A stretch of 64,000 nucleotides of DNA from Nocardioides alkalitolerans (GCA_038184435.1 CP116227.1:3501501-3565500), one strand, 5' to 3'. Shown: positions 24,576-34,538, counted from the first letter of the stretch. Numbers and translations: made by a program. The notes: generated by a model from the sequence alone, not told the origin.

Positions 24576-24643
24576 CGTGGCCTCAGGGCCTCGTCTTCTG
24601 ACGCGCTGAGGCCACGACCGCCCTCGCCACGTCGCGCGCCGCG
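24576..24643. repeat. Direct repeat R: 3' end of tetR, pair of 23106-23173
   Basis: Contains the TetR C-terminal codons and stop (24583-24585). Offset from L is exactly 1,470 bp. Confidence 0.85.
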
Positions 24644-25164
24644 CTCGTCGTCACGTGTCCGTCGCGCAGCCGCATCGCGAGGTCACCCGAGACCACCAGC
24701 AGCAGGGACTCGGCGAGCCCGTCGGCGCCGGTCTCGCCGACGACGGGCACGGCCAGCGCCCGCAGCCGGGTGCGCAGCTCGTCGGTGTCGCGCGCCAGCG
24801 CGGCGGCCAGCGGGGCCGGGGGATCGGCGTGCTCCGCCGCGCTCCCGAGGAAGGCGCACCACCGGGCACCGTCGGGCCGCGCGCGGAAGGTCTCGAGGGC
24901 GTCGAAGACGGCCAGCAGCCGCGCCTCGTCGTCGGCGGCGGCGGCCACAGCGGCGTCCCAGGTGGCGAGCCATGCATCGAGGCGGCGCTCCAGCGCGGCG
25001 ACGAGCAGGCCGTCCTTGCTGCCGAACGCGCGGTAGAGCGTCGCGGGGGAGACCCCCGCCAAGGCGAGCACCTCGTCGACCGGGGTGGCGGTCACGCCGC
25101 GGCGGAAGAGCAGCTGGTCGGCGGCGTCGAGCAGCTTCCTCTCGGTGCTCGCTCGGCTGGCCAT
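24583..25164 (-). CDS. TetR-family regulator
   Basis: 193 residues. The helix-turn-helix is TATPVDEVLALAGVSPATLYRAFGSKDGLL. The ATG at 25164 is 7 nt downstream of TAGGGT, so the message is probably leaderless; a GTG at 25173 is less likely. It is divergent from an MFS gene that it may control. Its last 20 codons lie within direct repeat R, so its C-terminus may have been replaced by the inserted element. Confidence 0.85.
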   Translation of the reverse strand: MASRASTERKLLDAADQLLFRRGVTATPVDEVLALAGVSPATLYRAFGSKDGLLVAALERRLDAWLATWDAAVAAAADDEARLLAVFDALETFRARPDGARWCAFLGSAAEHADPPAPLAAALARDTDELRTRLRALAVPVVGETGADGLAESLLLVVSGDLAMRLRDGHVTTSAARDVARAVVASARQKTRP

Positions 25165-25171
25165 GGACCCC

Positions 25172-25177
25172 ACCCTA
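25172..25177 (-). promoter_or_regulatory. -10 element of leaderless tetR promoter
   Basis: TAGGGT on the minus strand, 7 nt before the ATG at 25164. Confidence 0.6.
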
Positions 25178-25191
25178 GACTTGGCAAAGTG

Positions 25192-25209
25192 AAACGCCCG
25201 TTATCGTTT
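25192..25209. promoter_or_regulatory. Operator dyad between tetR and MFS
   Basis: AAACG and CGTTT arms are separated by eight bases between divergent promoters. It is the natural TetR site. Confidence 0.5.
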
Positions 25210-25236
25210 GAGCACGGTCCTGACCGCGCGTCCGGG

Positions 25237-26415
25237 ATGCTCGTCGTCGCCGGTCTCGCCTTCATCGCGAGCACCTACGGCCTGGTGCGTCTCGCCTACG
25301 GCCTCTTCCTCCCCGACGTGCAGGCCGACCTCGGCCTCGGGGACCGCGCCGCGGGCTACGTCTCCTCCGGCGCCTCCCTCGCCTACTGCGCCGGGGCGAT
25401 CGTGGGGCTGGTCGCCGACCGCCGCCCGCGGACGGTCCTGGTGGCGGCCGCGCTCACGGGCGTCGTCGGGGCGACGGGCATGGCGCTCGCCCCCGGCACC
25501 GGCGCGTTCGCCGCCGCCGCGGTGCTCGCGTCGTCCTCGGCCGGGCTCGCCTCCCCGGCGCTCGTGGCGATCGTGGACCGCCGGGTGGCCGTCGACCGGC
25601 GTGCCCGGGCCCAGGCGGTCGTCAACTCCGGGACCGGCCCCGGCCTGGTCGCGGCGGGCCTGCTCGCCGTCGTGCTCCTGCCCGACTGGCGCGCGGGGTT
25701 CGCCGCCGGCGCCGCCGCGACCCTGCTCTGCGGCGTCCTCGTCCTGCTCCTCGCGCGGGGCGGCTCCTCCGGGCCGGCGACTCCCGAGACCCCCGACGCG
25801 CACGGGTACGGCGCGGGTCGCGCCGCGACGTACCAGCTCCTGGTCCCTGCCCTCGGCGCGCTGGGGCTGGGCGCGGCCTCGGCCGCGGCGTGGACCTACG
25901 GTCGGGCGCACCTCGCCGCTCAGGGCCTCGGCGAGACCACGACGACGGTGGCGTGGATCGGCATCGGGGTCGGCGGCACCGCGACGGTCCTGACCGCCCG
26001 TCGCCTCGCCAGCCGCTCCCCGCGGGTCGGCTGGGCCGTGACGGTGGCGACCGTCGCGGGCGCCCTGGTGCTGCTCGGCACCGCGGGCCGAACCCCGGTC
26101 CTGGCCGTGCTGGCCTGCGCACTCTTCGGCTGGGGCTTCGTCGCGGCGACGTCCGCCCTCATCGCGTGGGCGGCGGAGCTGCGCCCGCAGGCGCCGGCCG
26201 CGGTGACGGCCGGCTTCTTCGTGCTCCTCGTGCTCGGCCAGGCGCTGGGCTCCGCCCTGGCGGGGGAGGTCACCGCGCGCAGCGGGTCGGGCGCGGCGTT
26301 CCTGCTGGCGGGTGTCGTGGCGCTGGCGGCCTGCGCGGCGTCCGTTCCCCGGCGGCCGGAGGGAGAGGGGAGTGCGACCCGATCGGCCGGTGTCCGTCCG
26401 ACGACGCCCTGGTAG
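25237..26415 (+). CDS. MFS transporter (YbfB/CynX-like)
   Basis: 392 residues with about 12 hydrophobic segments beginning LVVAGLAFIASTYGLVRLAY. Motif A-like DRRPRTVLV follows the second helix. The N-terminal ARFTYG-like STYGLVRLAYGLF is typical of the YbfB/cyanate-permease-like branch. Substrate unknown. The ATG at 25237 leaves room for the operator; an in-frame GTG at 25189 would start before it. Divergent from TetR and ending 10 bp before the acyl-CoA dehydrogenase start. Confidence 0.8.
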   Translation: MLVVAGLAFIASTYGLVRLAYGLFLPDVQADLGLGDRAAGYVSSGASLAYCAGAIVGLVADRRPRTVLVAAALTGVVGATGMALAPGTGAFAAAAVLASSSAGLASPALVAIVDRRVAVDRRARAQAVVNSGTGPGLVAAGLLAVVLLPDWRAGFAAGAAATLLCGVLVLLLARGGSSGPATPETPDAHGYGAGRAATYQLLVPALGALGLGAASAAAWTYGRAHLAAQGLGETTTTVAWIGIGVGGTATVLTARRLASRSPRVGWAVTVATVAGALVLLGTAGRTPVLAVLACALFGWGFVAATSALIAWAAELRPQAPAAVTAGFFVLLVLGQALGSALAGEVTARSGSGAAFLLAGVVALAACAASVPRRPEGEGSATRSAGVRPTTPW

Positions 26416-26424
26416 ACCTGTGAC

Positions 26425-27576
26425 GTGGACCTCACCCTGTCACCCGACCAGGAGGCCTTCCGGGCCGCCGCCCGCGAGTTCTGCGACCGCGAGGTCGTGC
26501 CGCACCGCACGGCGTGGGACCACGCCGAGTCCGTCGACCTCGCCCTCGTGCCCAAGCTCGGCGAGCAGGGGTTCTTCGGGGTGAAGATCCCGGAGGAGTA
26601 CGGCGGCCTCGGCCTCGACCTCCTCACCTACTGCCTCGCGATGGAGGAGCTCGGCCGGGCCGACTCGGCCGTCCGCGGGATCGTCTCGGTCTCGGCGGGC
26701 CTCTTCGCGGGACCGATCCTGGCCCACGGCACGGAGGAGCAGAAGCAGCGCTGGCTCCCCGGCATCGTCGCCGGCGAGCTGCTCGGCTGCTTCGGCCTCA
26801 CCGAGCCCGGCCACGGCTCCGACGCCGCGAACCTCCGCACGAAGGCGGTCCGCGACGGCGACGACTGGGTGATCGACGGCGAGAAGATCTTCATCACCAA
26901 CGGCACGTGGGCCGACGCCTGCCTCGTCTTCGCGCGCACCGGCGGGCCGGGGCCGAAGGGCGTGTCGGCCTTCATCGTCCCGACGGACACGCCCGGCTTC
27001 GAGCGCCGGGAGGTCACGGGGAAGCTCGGCCTCCGCGGTCAGGCCACCGCGGCCCTGTCGTTCAGCGGCGTGCGGGTGCCCGCCGACGCGCTCCTCGGGG
27101 AGGAGGGCCAGGGCTTCCGGATCGCGATGGCGACGCTCGACACCGGGCGGGTGGGCATCGCGGCGAGCTGCACGGGGATCATCGCGGGCTGCCTGGCGGC
27201 GACGCTGGAGTACACGACCCAGCGCGACCAGTTCGGCAAGCCGGTCGCGGCCCACCAGCTGGTGCAGGACCTCATCGCCGACATGTCGGTCGACGCCGAC
27301 GCCGCCCGGCTGCTGGTCTGGCGGGCCGCCGACCTCGCGATGCGGGGCGAGCCGTTCTCGCTCGCCGCGTCGAAGGCGAAGCTGTTCGCCTCGGAGGCGG
27401 CGGTGCGCGCCGCCAACAACGCGGTGCAGGCGTTCGGGGGCTACGGCTACGTCGACGACTACCCCGTCGCGAAGTACCTCCGCGACGCCCGCGTCATGAC
27501 GCTCTACGAGGGCACCAGCCAGATCCAGAAGCTGCTCATCGGCCGCGCCGAGACCGGGGTCTCCGCCTTCGTGTGA
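26425..27576 (+). CDS. Acyl-CoA dehydrogenase
   Basis: 383 residues. FAD contacts are visible in FGLTEPGHGSDAANLRTKAV and in KIFITNGTWADACLVFA, and the C-terminal QAFGGYGYVDDYPVAKYLRDARVMTLYEGTSQIQ carries the catalytic Glu position (YEGTS). This is the short-chain/isovaleryl-like ACAD pattern. It follows the MFS gene by 9 bp and could be cotranscribed with it. A TAGACC element 6 nt before the GTG hints at a leaderless start. Confidence 0.92.
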   Translation: MDLTLSPDQEAFRAAAREFCDREVVPHRTAWDHAESVDLALVPKLGEQGFFGVKIPEEYGGLGLDLLTYCLAMEELGRADSAVRGIVSVSAGLFAGPILAHGTEEQKQRWLPGIVAGELLGCFGLTEPGHGSDAANLRTKAVRDGDDWVIDGEKIFITNGTWADACLVFARTGGPGPKGVSAFIVPTDTPGFERREVTGKLGLRGQATAALSFSGVRVPADALLGEEGQGFRIAMATLDTGRVGIAASCTGIIAGCLAATLEYTTQRDQFGKPVAAHQLVQDLIADMSVDADAARLLVWRAADLAMRGEPFSLAASKAKLFASEAAVRAANNAVQAFGGYGYVDDYPVAKYLRDARVMTLYEGTSQIQKLLIGRAETGVSAFV

Positions 27577-27631
27577 CCCACGCGGCCCCCCCGCGACCCA
27601 CCGGTACGCCGCGCGGACGCGCTCCGCTGCT

Positions 27632-27637
27632 TAGGCT
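27632..27637 (+). promoter_or_regulatory. -10 element of leaderless manA promoter
   Basis: TAGGCT, 7 nt before the ATG at 27645. Confidence 0.6.
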
Positions 27638-27644
27638 GGCCCGC

Positions 27645-28835
27645 ATGTACCGACTCCGCAACGGCGTGCAGAACTACTCGTGGGGGTCGCCCGAGGCCAT
27701 CCCGCGCTTCCTGGGCGAGCGCCCCGACGGCACGCCGGTCGCCGAGGTGTGGATCGGCACCCACGCCCTGCAGCCGTCGACCGCCGTCGACGCCGAGGGC
27801 AACGCGAAGCCGCTCTCCGACCTGACCGGCGACCTCCCGTTCATGCTCAAGGTGCTCGCCGCCGACCAGCCGCTGTCGCTGCAGGTGCACCCGAGCAAGT
27901 CCCAGGCCGAGGACGGGTACGCCGAGGAGGAGCGCGCGGGCATCCCGCTCGACGCCCCGAACCGGGTCTACAAGGACGACAACCACAAGCCGGAGATGGT
28001 CTACGCGCTGACCACCTTCGACAGCCTCATCGGCTTCCGCCCGACCGTGGAGATCCTCCGCGTGCTGGCGCCGCTGGAGACGCCGCTGACCCAGAAGCTC
28101 GCCGAGGACCTCCGCGCCGACCCCGGCTTCGCGGGCATCGTGCGCCGCGTGGAGTGGCTGCTGAGCTCCGAGGTGAGCCCCGCCCAGATCGGCGAGGTGG
28201 TCGGCGCCTGCCGCGCCCTCGGCAAGATGGGCATGGACATCAAGCGCGCCTACTCGACCGCGGTCGAGATCGCCGAGTACTACCCCGACGACGTCGGCGT
28301 CGTCATCTCCCTCATGCTCAACCGGATGACCCTGCAGCCGGGCGAGGCGGCCTACCTGGGCGCCGGGATCATCCACGCCCACCTCAAGGGCCTCTGCCTC
28401 GAAGTCATGGCGTCGTCCGACAACGTGCTGCGCGCCGGACTGACGCGGAAGCACGTCGACCCGACCGGCCTCGTGACCTGCCTCGGCACGACCGGCATGG
28501 CCCGCATCGCGCGGGTGAACCCGGAGTTCGCGCTCGCCGAGACCGAGGTCTTCAGCCCGGCCGACGTCGAGTTCGCGCTGGCCGTCACCCAGGTCTCGCA
28601 CGCCGACCCCGAGGGCGTCGCCGTCGTCAACGCCAAGCAGTCGCTGCTCATCTGCACCGGTGGCGAGGTGGAGGTGCGCAACGGCGCCGGCGAGCGGGTG
28701 CGGCTGGGTCGCGGCGAGTCGGTGTTCCTCGGCCCCGACGACCGCGACTGCGTCATCGTGGGCCTGGGCGAGGTGGCGCAGGCCTTCGAGCCGGCCCGCC
28801 GGGCCGTCCACTCGCGCCTCGTCGACGTCGTCTGA
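27645..28835 (+). CDS. manA: Mannose-6-phosphate isomerase, class I
   Basis: 396 residues. Begins YRLRNGVQNYSWGSPEAIP. Metal-site motifs: LQVHPSKSQAEDGYAEEE (His and the following Glu/Gln) and the YKDDNHKPEMVYAL element with Asp/His/Glu. The cupin strand GAGIIHAHLKGLCLEVMASSDNVLRAGLTRKHVD is typical. Interconverts fructose-6-phosphate and mannose-6-phosphate. The TAGGCT element 7 nt upstream suggests a leaderless transcript. Confidence 0.95.
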   Translation: MYRLRNGVQNYSWGSPEAIPRFLGERPDGTPVAEVWIGTHALQPSTAVDAEGNAKPLSDLTGDLPFMLKVLAADQPLSLQVHPSKSQAEDGYAEEERAGIPLDAPNRVYKDDNHKPEMVYALTTFDSLIGFRPTVEILRVLAPLETPLTQKLAEDLRADPGFAGIVRRVEWLLSSEVSPAQIGEVVGACRALGKMGMDIKRAYSTAVEIAEYYPDDVGVVISLMLNRMTLQPGEAAYLGAGIIHAHLKGLCLEVMASSDNVLRAGLTRKHVDPTGLVTCLGTTGMARIARVNPEFALAETEVFSPADVEFALAVTQVSHADPEGVAVVNAKQSLLICTGGEVEVRNGAGERVRLGRGESVFLGPDDRDCVIVGLGEVAQAFEPARRAVHSRLVDVV

Positions 28836-28874
28836 CGGGCCCGGCGGGCCTGACGGGCCTGACGGGGGGGTCGA

Positions 28875-29297
28875 TCAGTCGGGTCGTCCCGGGGTGACGG
28901 GCCGCATCGTCCGCGTCACCCGGGTACGCCGCGCGTGGAGCCCCCGCGCCACGGCGGCCACGATGGCCTCGCCCTCGAGCACGCCGCACGTCAGCAGGTC
29001 GACGTTGGCCAGGTCGTGCTCGGGCCACGTGTGCACCGCGAGGTGCGACTGGGAGAGCACCAGCGACAGGGTCACCGCGCCGTTGGGGAAGACGTGCGCC
29101 GCCTCGCCGAGCACGACGGCCCCGCCGGCGGCGGCGGCCTCGCGCAGCACGGACGCCAGCGCCACCGCGTCGGTCAGCACGGTCGGGTGGTCGGTCCAGA
29201 CGTCGAGCGCGTAGGAGCACATCTCGTCACCGGAGGGTGCCGTGACCGGTCGGGTCACGGCGCCGGCGACGGGCACGATCGGGGCATCCAGGCTCAC
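28875..29297 (-). CDS. S-adenosylmethionine decarboxylase (SpeD) homologue
   Basis: 140 residues. The SpeD/SpeH core is visible: SLVLSQSHLAVHTWPEHD (pyruvoyl Ser followed by the HTWPE signature) and NVDLLTCG with the conserved Cys. The residue before the pyruvoyl serine is Gln rather than the Glu seen in classic proenzymes, so processing or substrate may differ. A polyamine role is the default; SpeD homologues have been re-used as arginine or ornithine decarboxylases elsewhere. Confidence 0.85.
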   Translation of the reverse strand: MSLDAPIVPVAGAVTRPVTAPSGDEMCSYALDVWTDHPTVLTDAVALASVLREAAAAGGAVVLGEAAHVFPNGAVTLSLVLSQSHLAVHTWPEHDLANVDLLTCGVLEGEAIVAAVARGLHARRTRVTRTMRPVTPGRPD

Positions 29298-29328
29298 GGC
29301 GGGGGACCCTTCCCCGCCGTACCCGGTC

Positions 29329-30585
29329 TCACGCGTCCGGATCGTGCTTCTCGCGCAGCTCGGCCGGGGTGAGGCCGTCCTCCGTGTGGGGCACGTCCTC
29401 GGGCAGCGACGGGTGGGCGCCGGCCGGGCCGTCGGGGCCGCGGGCGCCGTGGGCGTCCTGGTACGGCGCGTCCGCCGCCACCGCCTCGTCGATGCTCTCG
29501 TTGAGGTAGCGCAGCACCTCGGCCACCGTCGCGGCGACGGGCACGGCGAGGAACGCGCCGGTGATGCCGAAGATGGTGGAGCCGGCCGTGACGGACATGA
29601 GCACGATGCCCGCGTGCAGCTTCATGCTCTTGCCCTGCAGCCACGGGGAGAGCACGTTCCCCTCGAGCTGCTGCACGGCGACGATGATGATGAGCACGAT
29701 CAGCGCGTCCCCGGGCCCGTTCGTCACCAGGGTGACGAGGCAGGCGAGCGCGCCGGCGGTGACGGCACCGACGATCGGGATGAAGCCGGCGAAGAAGGTC
29801 AGGATCGCGAGGGGGATGGCGAGCGGCACGCCGATGATCACCAGGCCGAGCCCGATGAAGACCGCGTCGATGAACGACACGAGCGCCTGGGTGCGGATGA
29901 AGCCGCCCAGGGTGTTCCACGCCCGGCTGATGACCTCGACGAAGTGGCCGCCCACGCGGCGGCCGCCGATCGCGGAGACCCAGGGGAGGAAGCGGTGGCC
30001 GTCCTTGATGAAGAAGAAGGTCAGGATCAGCATCAGCACGAGGTTGATGAGCACGTTGGTGATGGCCGAGATGCCGGTGATGACGCCGGCGCTGATGTTG
30101 GACGACTGGTCGGTCAGCCAGTCCTGCACCGTCTCGAAGGCCTGCGTGATCTGGCCGTCGCTGATCTGCAGCGGACCGTCCTGCAGCCAGTCGCGCACCT
30201 CGCCGACGCCGCGCACGGCGCTGTCGGCGATGTCGTTGGACTGGCCCGCCACCTGGGGCGCCAGGACGTAGCCGAGGAGGAACAGGCTGCCGAGGAAGCC
30301 CAGCATGACCCCGACGGCGGCGAGCGTCGACGGCACCCCGTGGCGCCGCAGCCAGGTCGTCGGCGGGGCGAGCAGCGTCGCGAGCACGAGCGCGAGGGCG
30401 ACGGGGAACCAGACGACCCAGGTGTGTCCGACGATCCACCCGAGGATGTAGAGCGACACCGCGCCGACGATGAGCCGGATGCCCCACACGTTGAGCTTGC
30501 CGAGGCCGCGGTCGATCACGTCCGCGCGATCGGGCTGGGGTCGGGTTCGGTGGTCCGGGTTCTCGCTGGCGGAGGACGTCGTCAC
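29329..30585 (-). CDS. AI-2E family permease
   Basis: 418 residues with about eight hydrophobic segments. The family plan is visible: an N-terminal block of helices, a soluble loop (residues about 115-180) with helical repeats, then FFAGFIPIVGAVTAGALACLVTLV and a C-terminal VPVAATVAEVLRYLNE. Family members include Na+/H+ antiporters and the E. coli TqsA autoinducer exporter; substrate here unknown. The GTG at 30585 lies 7 nt after TAGGGT. Confidence 0.88.
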   Translation of the reverse strand: MTTSSASENPDHRTRPQPDRADVIDRGLGKLNVWGIRLIVGAVSLYILGWIVGHTWVVWFPVALALVLATLLAPPTTWLRRHGVPSTLAAVGVMLGFLGSLFLLGYVLAPQVAGQSNDIADSAVRGVGEVRDWLQDGPLQISDGQITQAFETVQDWLTDQSSNISAGVITGISAITNVLINLVLMLILTFFFIKDGHRFLPWVSAIGGRRVGGHFVEVISRAWNTLGGFIRTQALVSFIDAVFIGLGLVIIGVPLAIPLAILTFFAGFIPIVGAVTAGALACLVTLVTNGPGDALIVLIIIVAVQQLEGNVLSPWLQGKSMKLHAGIVLMSVTAGSTIFGITGAFLAVPVAATVAEVLRYLNESIDEAVAADAPYQDAHGARGPDGPAGAHPSLPEDVPHTEDGLTPAELREKHDPDA

Positions 30586-30592
30586 CGGGCCC

Positions 30593-30598
30593 ACCCTA
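30593..30598 (-). promoter_or_regulatory. -10 element of leaderless AI-2E permease promoter
   Basis: TAGGGT on the minus strand, 7 nt before the GTG at 30585. Confidence 0.6.
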
Positions 30599-30685
30599 GG
30601 GCGTGGGGTCCGACGGGCGCGGGGCTGCGCCGTACGGCCGTGTTGTTACTCACGGGTCACCAACCAGCACCCGGTCCTTCCACGT

Positions 30686-30702
30686 TGACAGTAATGGTGT
30701 CA
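30686..30702. promoter_or_regulatory. Dyad TGACA-N7-TGTCA before fadA
   Basis: TGACA (30686-30690) and TGTCA (30698-30702) with GTAATGG between, in the promoter region about 80 bp before fadA. Same spacing as the dyad at 20576. Confidence 0.5.
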
Positions 30703-30782
30703 CAATCAGCGACGGACACCGATCGGCACGGGTCTGCCCGGAGGCCGATCCACTGCAACCATCGAGGCAGGCAAGGACCGAC

Positions 30783-31994
<1,212 letters not shown>

Positions 31995-32023
31995 GCGCCG
32001 GAACGACCAGGAGAGAACAGCAG

Positions 32024-34222
32024 ATGACCGAGCAGAGCGCCGTCCGTTACGAGAAGGACGCCGACGGGATCGTCACCCTCACCCTCGACGACCCGAACCA
32101 GAGCGCCAACACGATGAACGACCTCTACCGCACGTCGATGACGGCCGCGGTGGAGCAGCTCTACGCCGAGCCCGAGGGCTCGGTGAAGGGCGTGATCCTC
32201 GCCAGCGGCAAGAAGACCTTCTTCGCCGGTGGCGACCTCAAGGGCATGGTCCAGGCCCGCCCGGAGGACGCGGCCGAGATCTTCACGATGGTCGAGGACG
32301 TCAAGGCCCCGCTCCGCAAGCTGGAGCTCTACCCGGCGCCCGTCGTCGCGGCGATCAACGGTGCCGCCCTCGGTGGCGGCCTCGAGATCGCGCTCGCGGC
32401 CAACCACCGCGTCGCGTGGAACAGCCCCAAGGTGCAGATCGGCCTGCCCGAGGTCTCCCTCGGCCTGCTGCCCGGCGGCGGCGGCGTCACCCGCACGGTG
32501 CGGATGTTCGGCCTGCAGACCGCGCTCATGGACGTGCTGCTCCAGGGCCCGCGCCTCAAGCCGGCCCAGGCGAAGGAGAAGGGTCTCGTCGACGAGCTCG
32601 TCGATGACCTCGAGCAGCTGCTCCCCGCGGCCCGCGCGTGGATCGCCTCCGTCGCCGACGACGCGTCGGCCGCGCAGCAGCCCTGGGACCGCCCGGGCTA
32701 CAAGATGCCCGGCGGCACACCGTCCACCCCGAAGCTGGCGCAGTTCCTGCCGGCCTTCCCGGCACTGCTGCGCCAGCAGGTCAAGGGCGCGCCCTACCGG
32801 GCGCCGCGCGCGATCCTCTCGGCTGCGGTCGAGGGCGCGCAGGTCGACTTCGACACCGCCTCGCGGATCGAGTCGCGCTACCTGACCGGCCTCATCGTCG
32901 GCCAGCAGAGCAAGAACATGATCCAGGCGTTCTTCTTCGACCTGCAGGCCATCAACGCGGGCTCCCTGCGTCCCGACGGCCACGACAAGTTCACGGGCCG
33001 GAAGGTGGGCGTCCTCGGCGCCGGCATGATGGGCGCGGGCATCGCCTACGTCTTCGCCAAGTCCGGTGCGCAGGTCGTGCTCAAGGACGTCTCCGTCGAG
33101 GCCGCCGAGCGCGGCAAGGCCTACTCCGAGAAGCTGCTCGACAAGGCGGTCTCCCGCGGTCGCGAGACCGAGGAGGGCAAGGCGGCGTTCCTCGAGCGCA
33201 TCCACGCCACCGCGGACCCGGCCGACTTCGCCGGCGTCGACGTCGTCGTCGAGGCCGTCTTCGAGGACCCGGCCCTTAAGGCCAAGGTGTTCGCGGAGAT
33301 CGCGGAGCACGTCAACCCCGACGCGCTGCTCTGCTCCAACACCTCGACGCTGCCCATCACCGAGCTCGCCGAGGGCGTCGACCGCCCGGCGGACTTCATC
33401 GGCCTGCACTTCTTCTCGCCGGTCGACAAGATGCCGCTCGTCGAGATCATCCGCGGCAAGGAGACGACCGACGCCGCGCTGGCGAAGGCCTACGACCTGG
33501 TCCAGCAGATCAAGAAGACGCCGATCGTGGTCAACGACAGCCGCGGCTTCTACACCTCGCGGGTCATCGGCTTTATGGTCAACGAGGGCCTGCAGCTGCT
33601 CGCCGAGGGCGTGCACCCGCAGACCCTCGAGCGGGCGGTCACCCAGGCGGGCTACCCCGTCGGCACGCTGCAGCTCAGCGACGAGCTCAACATGGAGCTC
33701 ATGAAGAAGATCGCCAAGGCGACCGCGGACGCCGCCGAGCGCGACGGCATCGACTACGAGCCCCACCCGGGTCTCGCGGTGGTCGACAAGATGATCGAGC
33801 TGGGTCGCCCGTCGCGCCTCAAGGGCGCGGGCTTCTACGAGTACGACGAGTCCGGCAAGCGCCAGGGCCTGTGGGCCGGCCTGGCGGAGGCCTTCCCCGT
33901 GGCCGAGCAGCAGATCCCGTTCGAGGACGTGCAGGACCGCATCCTCGTGCTGGAGGCGCTCGAGACGGCGAAGACCTTCGAGGAGGGCGTCATCACGTCC
34001 GCCGCGGCGGCCAACATCGGCTCCATCATGGGCATCGGGTTCCCGCCGCACACCGGCGGCGCCGCGCAGTTCATGACCGGCTTTGAGGGTCGTGACGGCG
34101 CGCTCGGCCTCAGCGCCTTCGTCGCGCGGGCCGACGAGCTGGCCGACCAGTACGGCGAGCGGTTCCGCCCGACGGAGTACCTCCGCAAGCTGGCCGCGAA
34201 CGGCGAGTCCTTCCCGGCCTGA
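32024..34222 (+). CDS. fadB: Enoyl-CoA hydratase / 3-hydroxyacyl-CoA dehydrogenase
   Basis: 732 residues. Crotonase domain: FFAGGDLKGMVQ and NGAALGGGLEIALAANHRVAW; its active-site Glu is in GLPEVSLGLLPGGGG. The dehydrogenase half has KVGVLGAGMMGAGIAYVFAKSG and the catalytic His in GLHFFSPVDKMPLVE. Together with fadA it forms the trifunctional fatty-acid oxidation complex. A strong AGGAGAG site precedes the ATG. Confidence 0.95.
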   Translation: MTEQSAVRYEKDADGIVTLTLDDPNQSANTMNDLYRTSMTAAVEQLYAEPEGSVKGVILASGKKTFFAGGDLKGMVQARPEDAAEIFTMVEDVKAPLRKLELYPAPVVAAINGAALGGGLEIALAANHRVAWNSPKVQIGLPEVSLGLLPGGGGVTRTVRMFGLQTALMDVLLQGPRLKPAQAKEKGLVDELVDDLEQLLPAARAWIASVADDASAAQQPWDRPGYKMPGGTPSTPKLAQFLPAFPALLRQQVKGAPYRAPRAILSAAVEGAQVDFDTASRIESRYLTGLIVGQQSKNMIQAFFFDLQAINAGSLRPDGHDKFTGRKVGVLGAGMMGAGIAYVFAKSGAQVVLKDVSVEAAERGKAYSEKLLDKAVSRGRETEEGKAAFLERIHATADPADFAGVDVVVEAVFEDPALKAKVFAEIAEHVNPDALLCSNTSTLPITELAEGVDRPADFIGLHFFSPVDKMPLVEIIRGKETTDAALAKAYDLVQQIKKTPIVVNDSRGFYTSRVIGFMVNEGLQLLAEGVHPQTLERAVTQAGYPVGTLQLSDELNMELMKKIAKATADAAERDGIDYEPHPGLAVVDKMIELGRPSRLKGAGFYEYDESGKRQGLWAGLAEAFPVAEQQIPFEDVQDRILVLEALETAKTFEEGVITSAAAANIGSIMGIGFPPHTGGAAQFMTGFEGRDGALGLSAFVARADELADQYGERFRPTEYLRKLAANGESFPA

Positions 34223-34244
34223 CCTGCCCCACCGCTCCACCTGG

Positions 34245-34284
34245 CGTGGCCCCAGCGCGACGAGACCGTCGCGCTGGGGCCACG
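34245..34284 (+). terminator. Terminator hairpin after fadB
   Basis: Perfect 17-bp stem CGTGGCCCCAGCGCGAC / GTCGCGCTGGGGCCACG with a 6-nt loop. The stem resembles the GTGGCCTCAG hairpins in the repeats at 23106 and 24576. Confidence 0.85.
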
Positions 34285-34364
34285 ACCGTTCCTGGGGTTT
34301 CCACCACCACGTGCCTACCGTGGAGGGCGACCGTTCCACCCGACGACGCACGGAGGTTGCACCC

Positions 34365-34538
34365 ATGGGTATCGCCGACAAGGCCAAGAACACCGCGCAG
34401 GACCTCGCTGGCAAGGCCAAGGAGGCCCTCGGTGACGCGAAGGGCGACGACGAGCTGAAGGCGGAGGGCAAGGCGGACCAGACCAAGGCGTCCGCCAAGC
34501 AGGCCGGCGAGAACGTCAAGGACGTCTTCCGCTCCTGA
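34365..34538 (+). CDS. CsbD-family small protein
   Basis: 57 residues, too short for most gene lists. The whole protein (GIADKAKNTAQDLAGKAKEA and a repeat of Lys/Ala helices ending in GENVKDVFRS) fits the CsbD family of stress-related proteins. Ribosome site GGAGG lies 8 nt upstream. Function unknown. Confidence 0.88.
   Translation: MGIADKAKNTAQDLAGKAKEALGDAKGDDELKAEGKADQTKASAKQAGENVKDVFRS

Larger units (their letters stand above)
23106..24643. mobile_element. 1.47-kb insertion of one ATPase gene at the 3' end of tetR
   Basis: The ATPase gene (23190-24479) and its promoter lie between 68-bp direct repeats L (23106-23173) and R (24576-24643). R is the 3' end of the live tetR gene; L is a second, in-frame copy of that end with its own stop, lying next to the neighbouring transporter gene. 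This is what site-specific integration into a gene end leaves when the element carries a replacement end. The inserted DNA is visibly richer in A and T around 24490-24535. No integrase or transposase is present, so mobility is inferred. Confidence 0.6.

Noticed and set aside
23106..24643. ATPase unit as an IS21-type element with IstB
   Set aside because: Walker motifs are present, but the protein has a C-terminal winged helix, no IstA partner, and the ends are long direct repeats, not the inverted ends of IS21.
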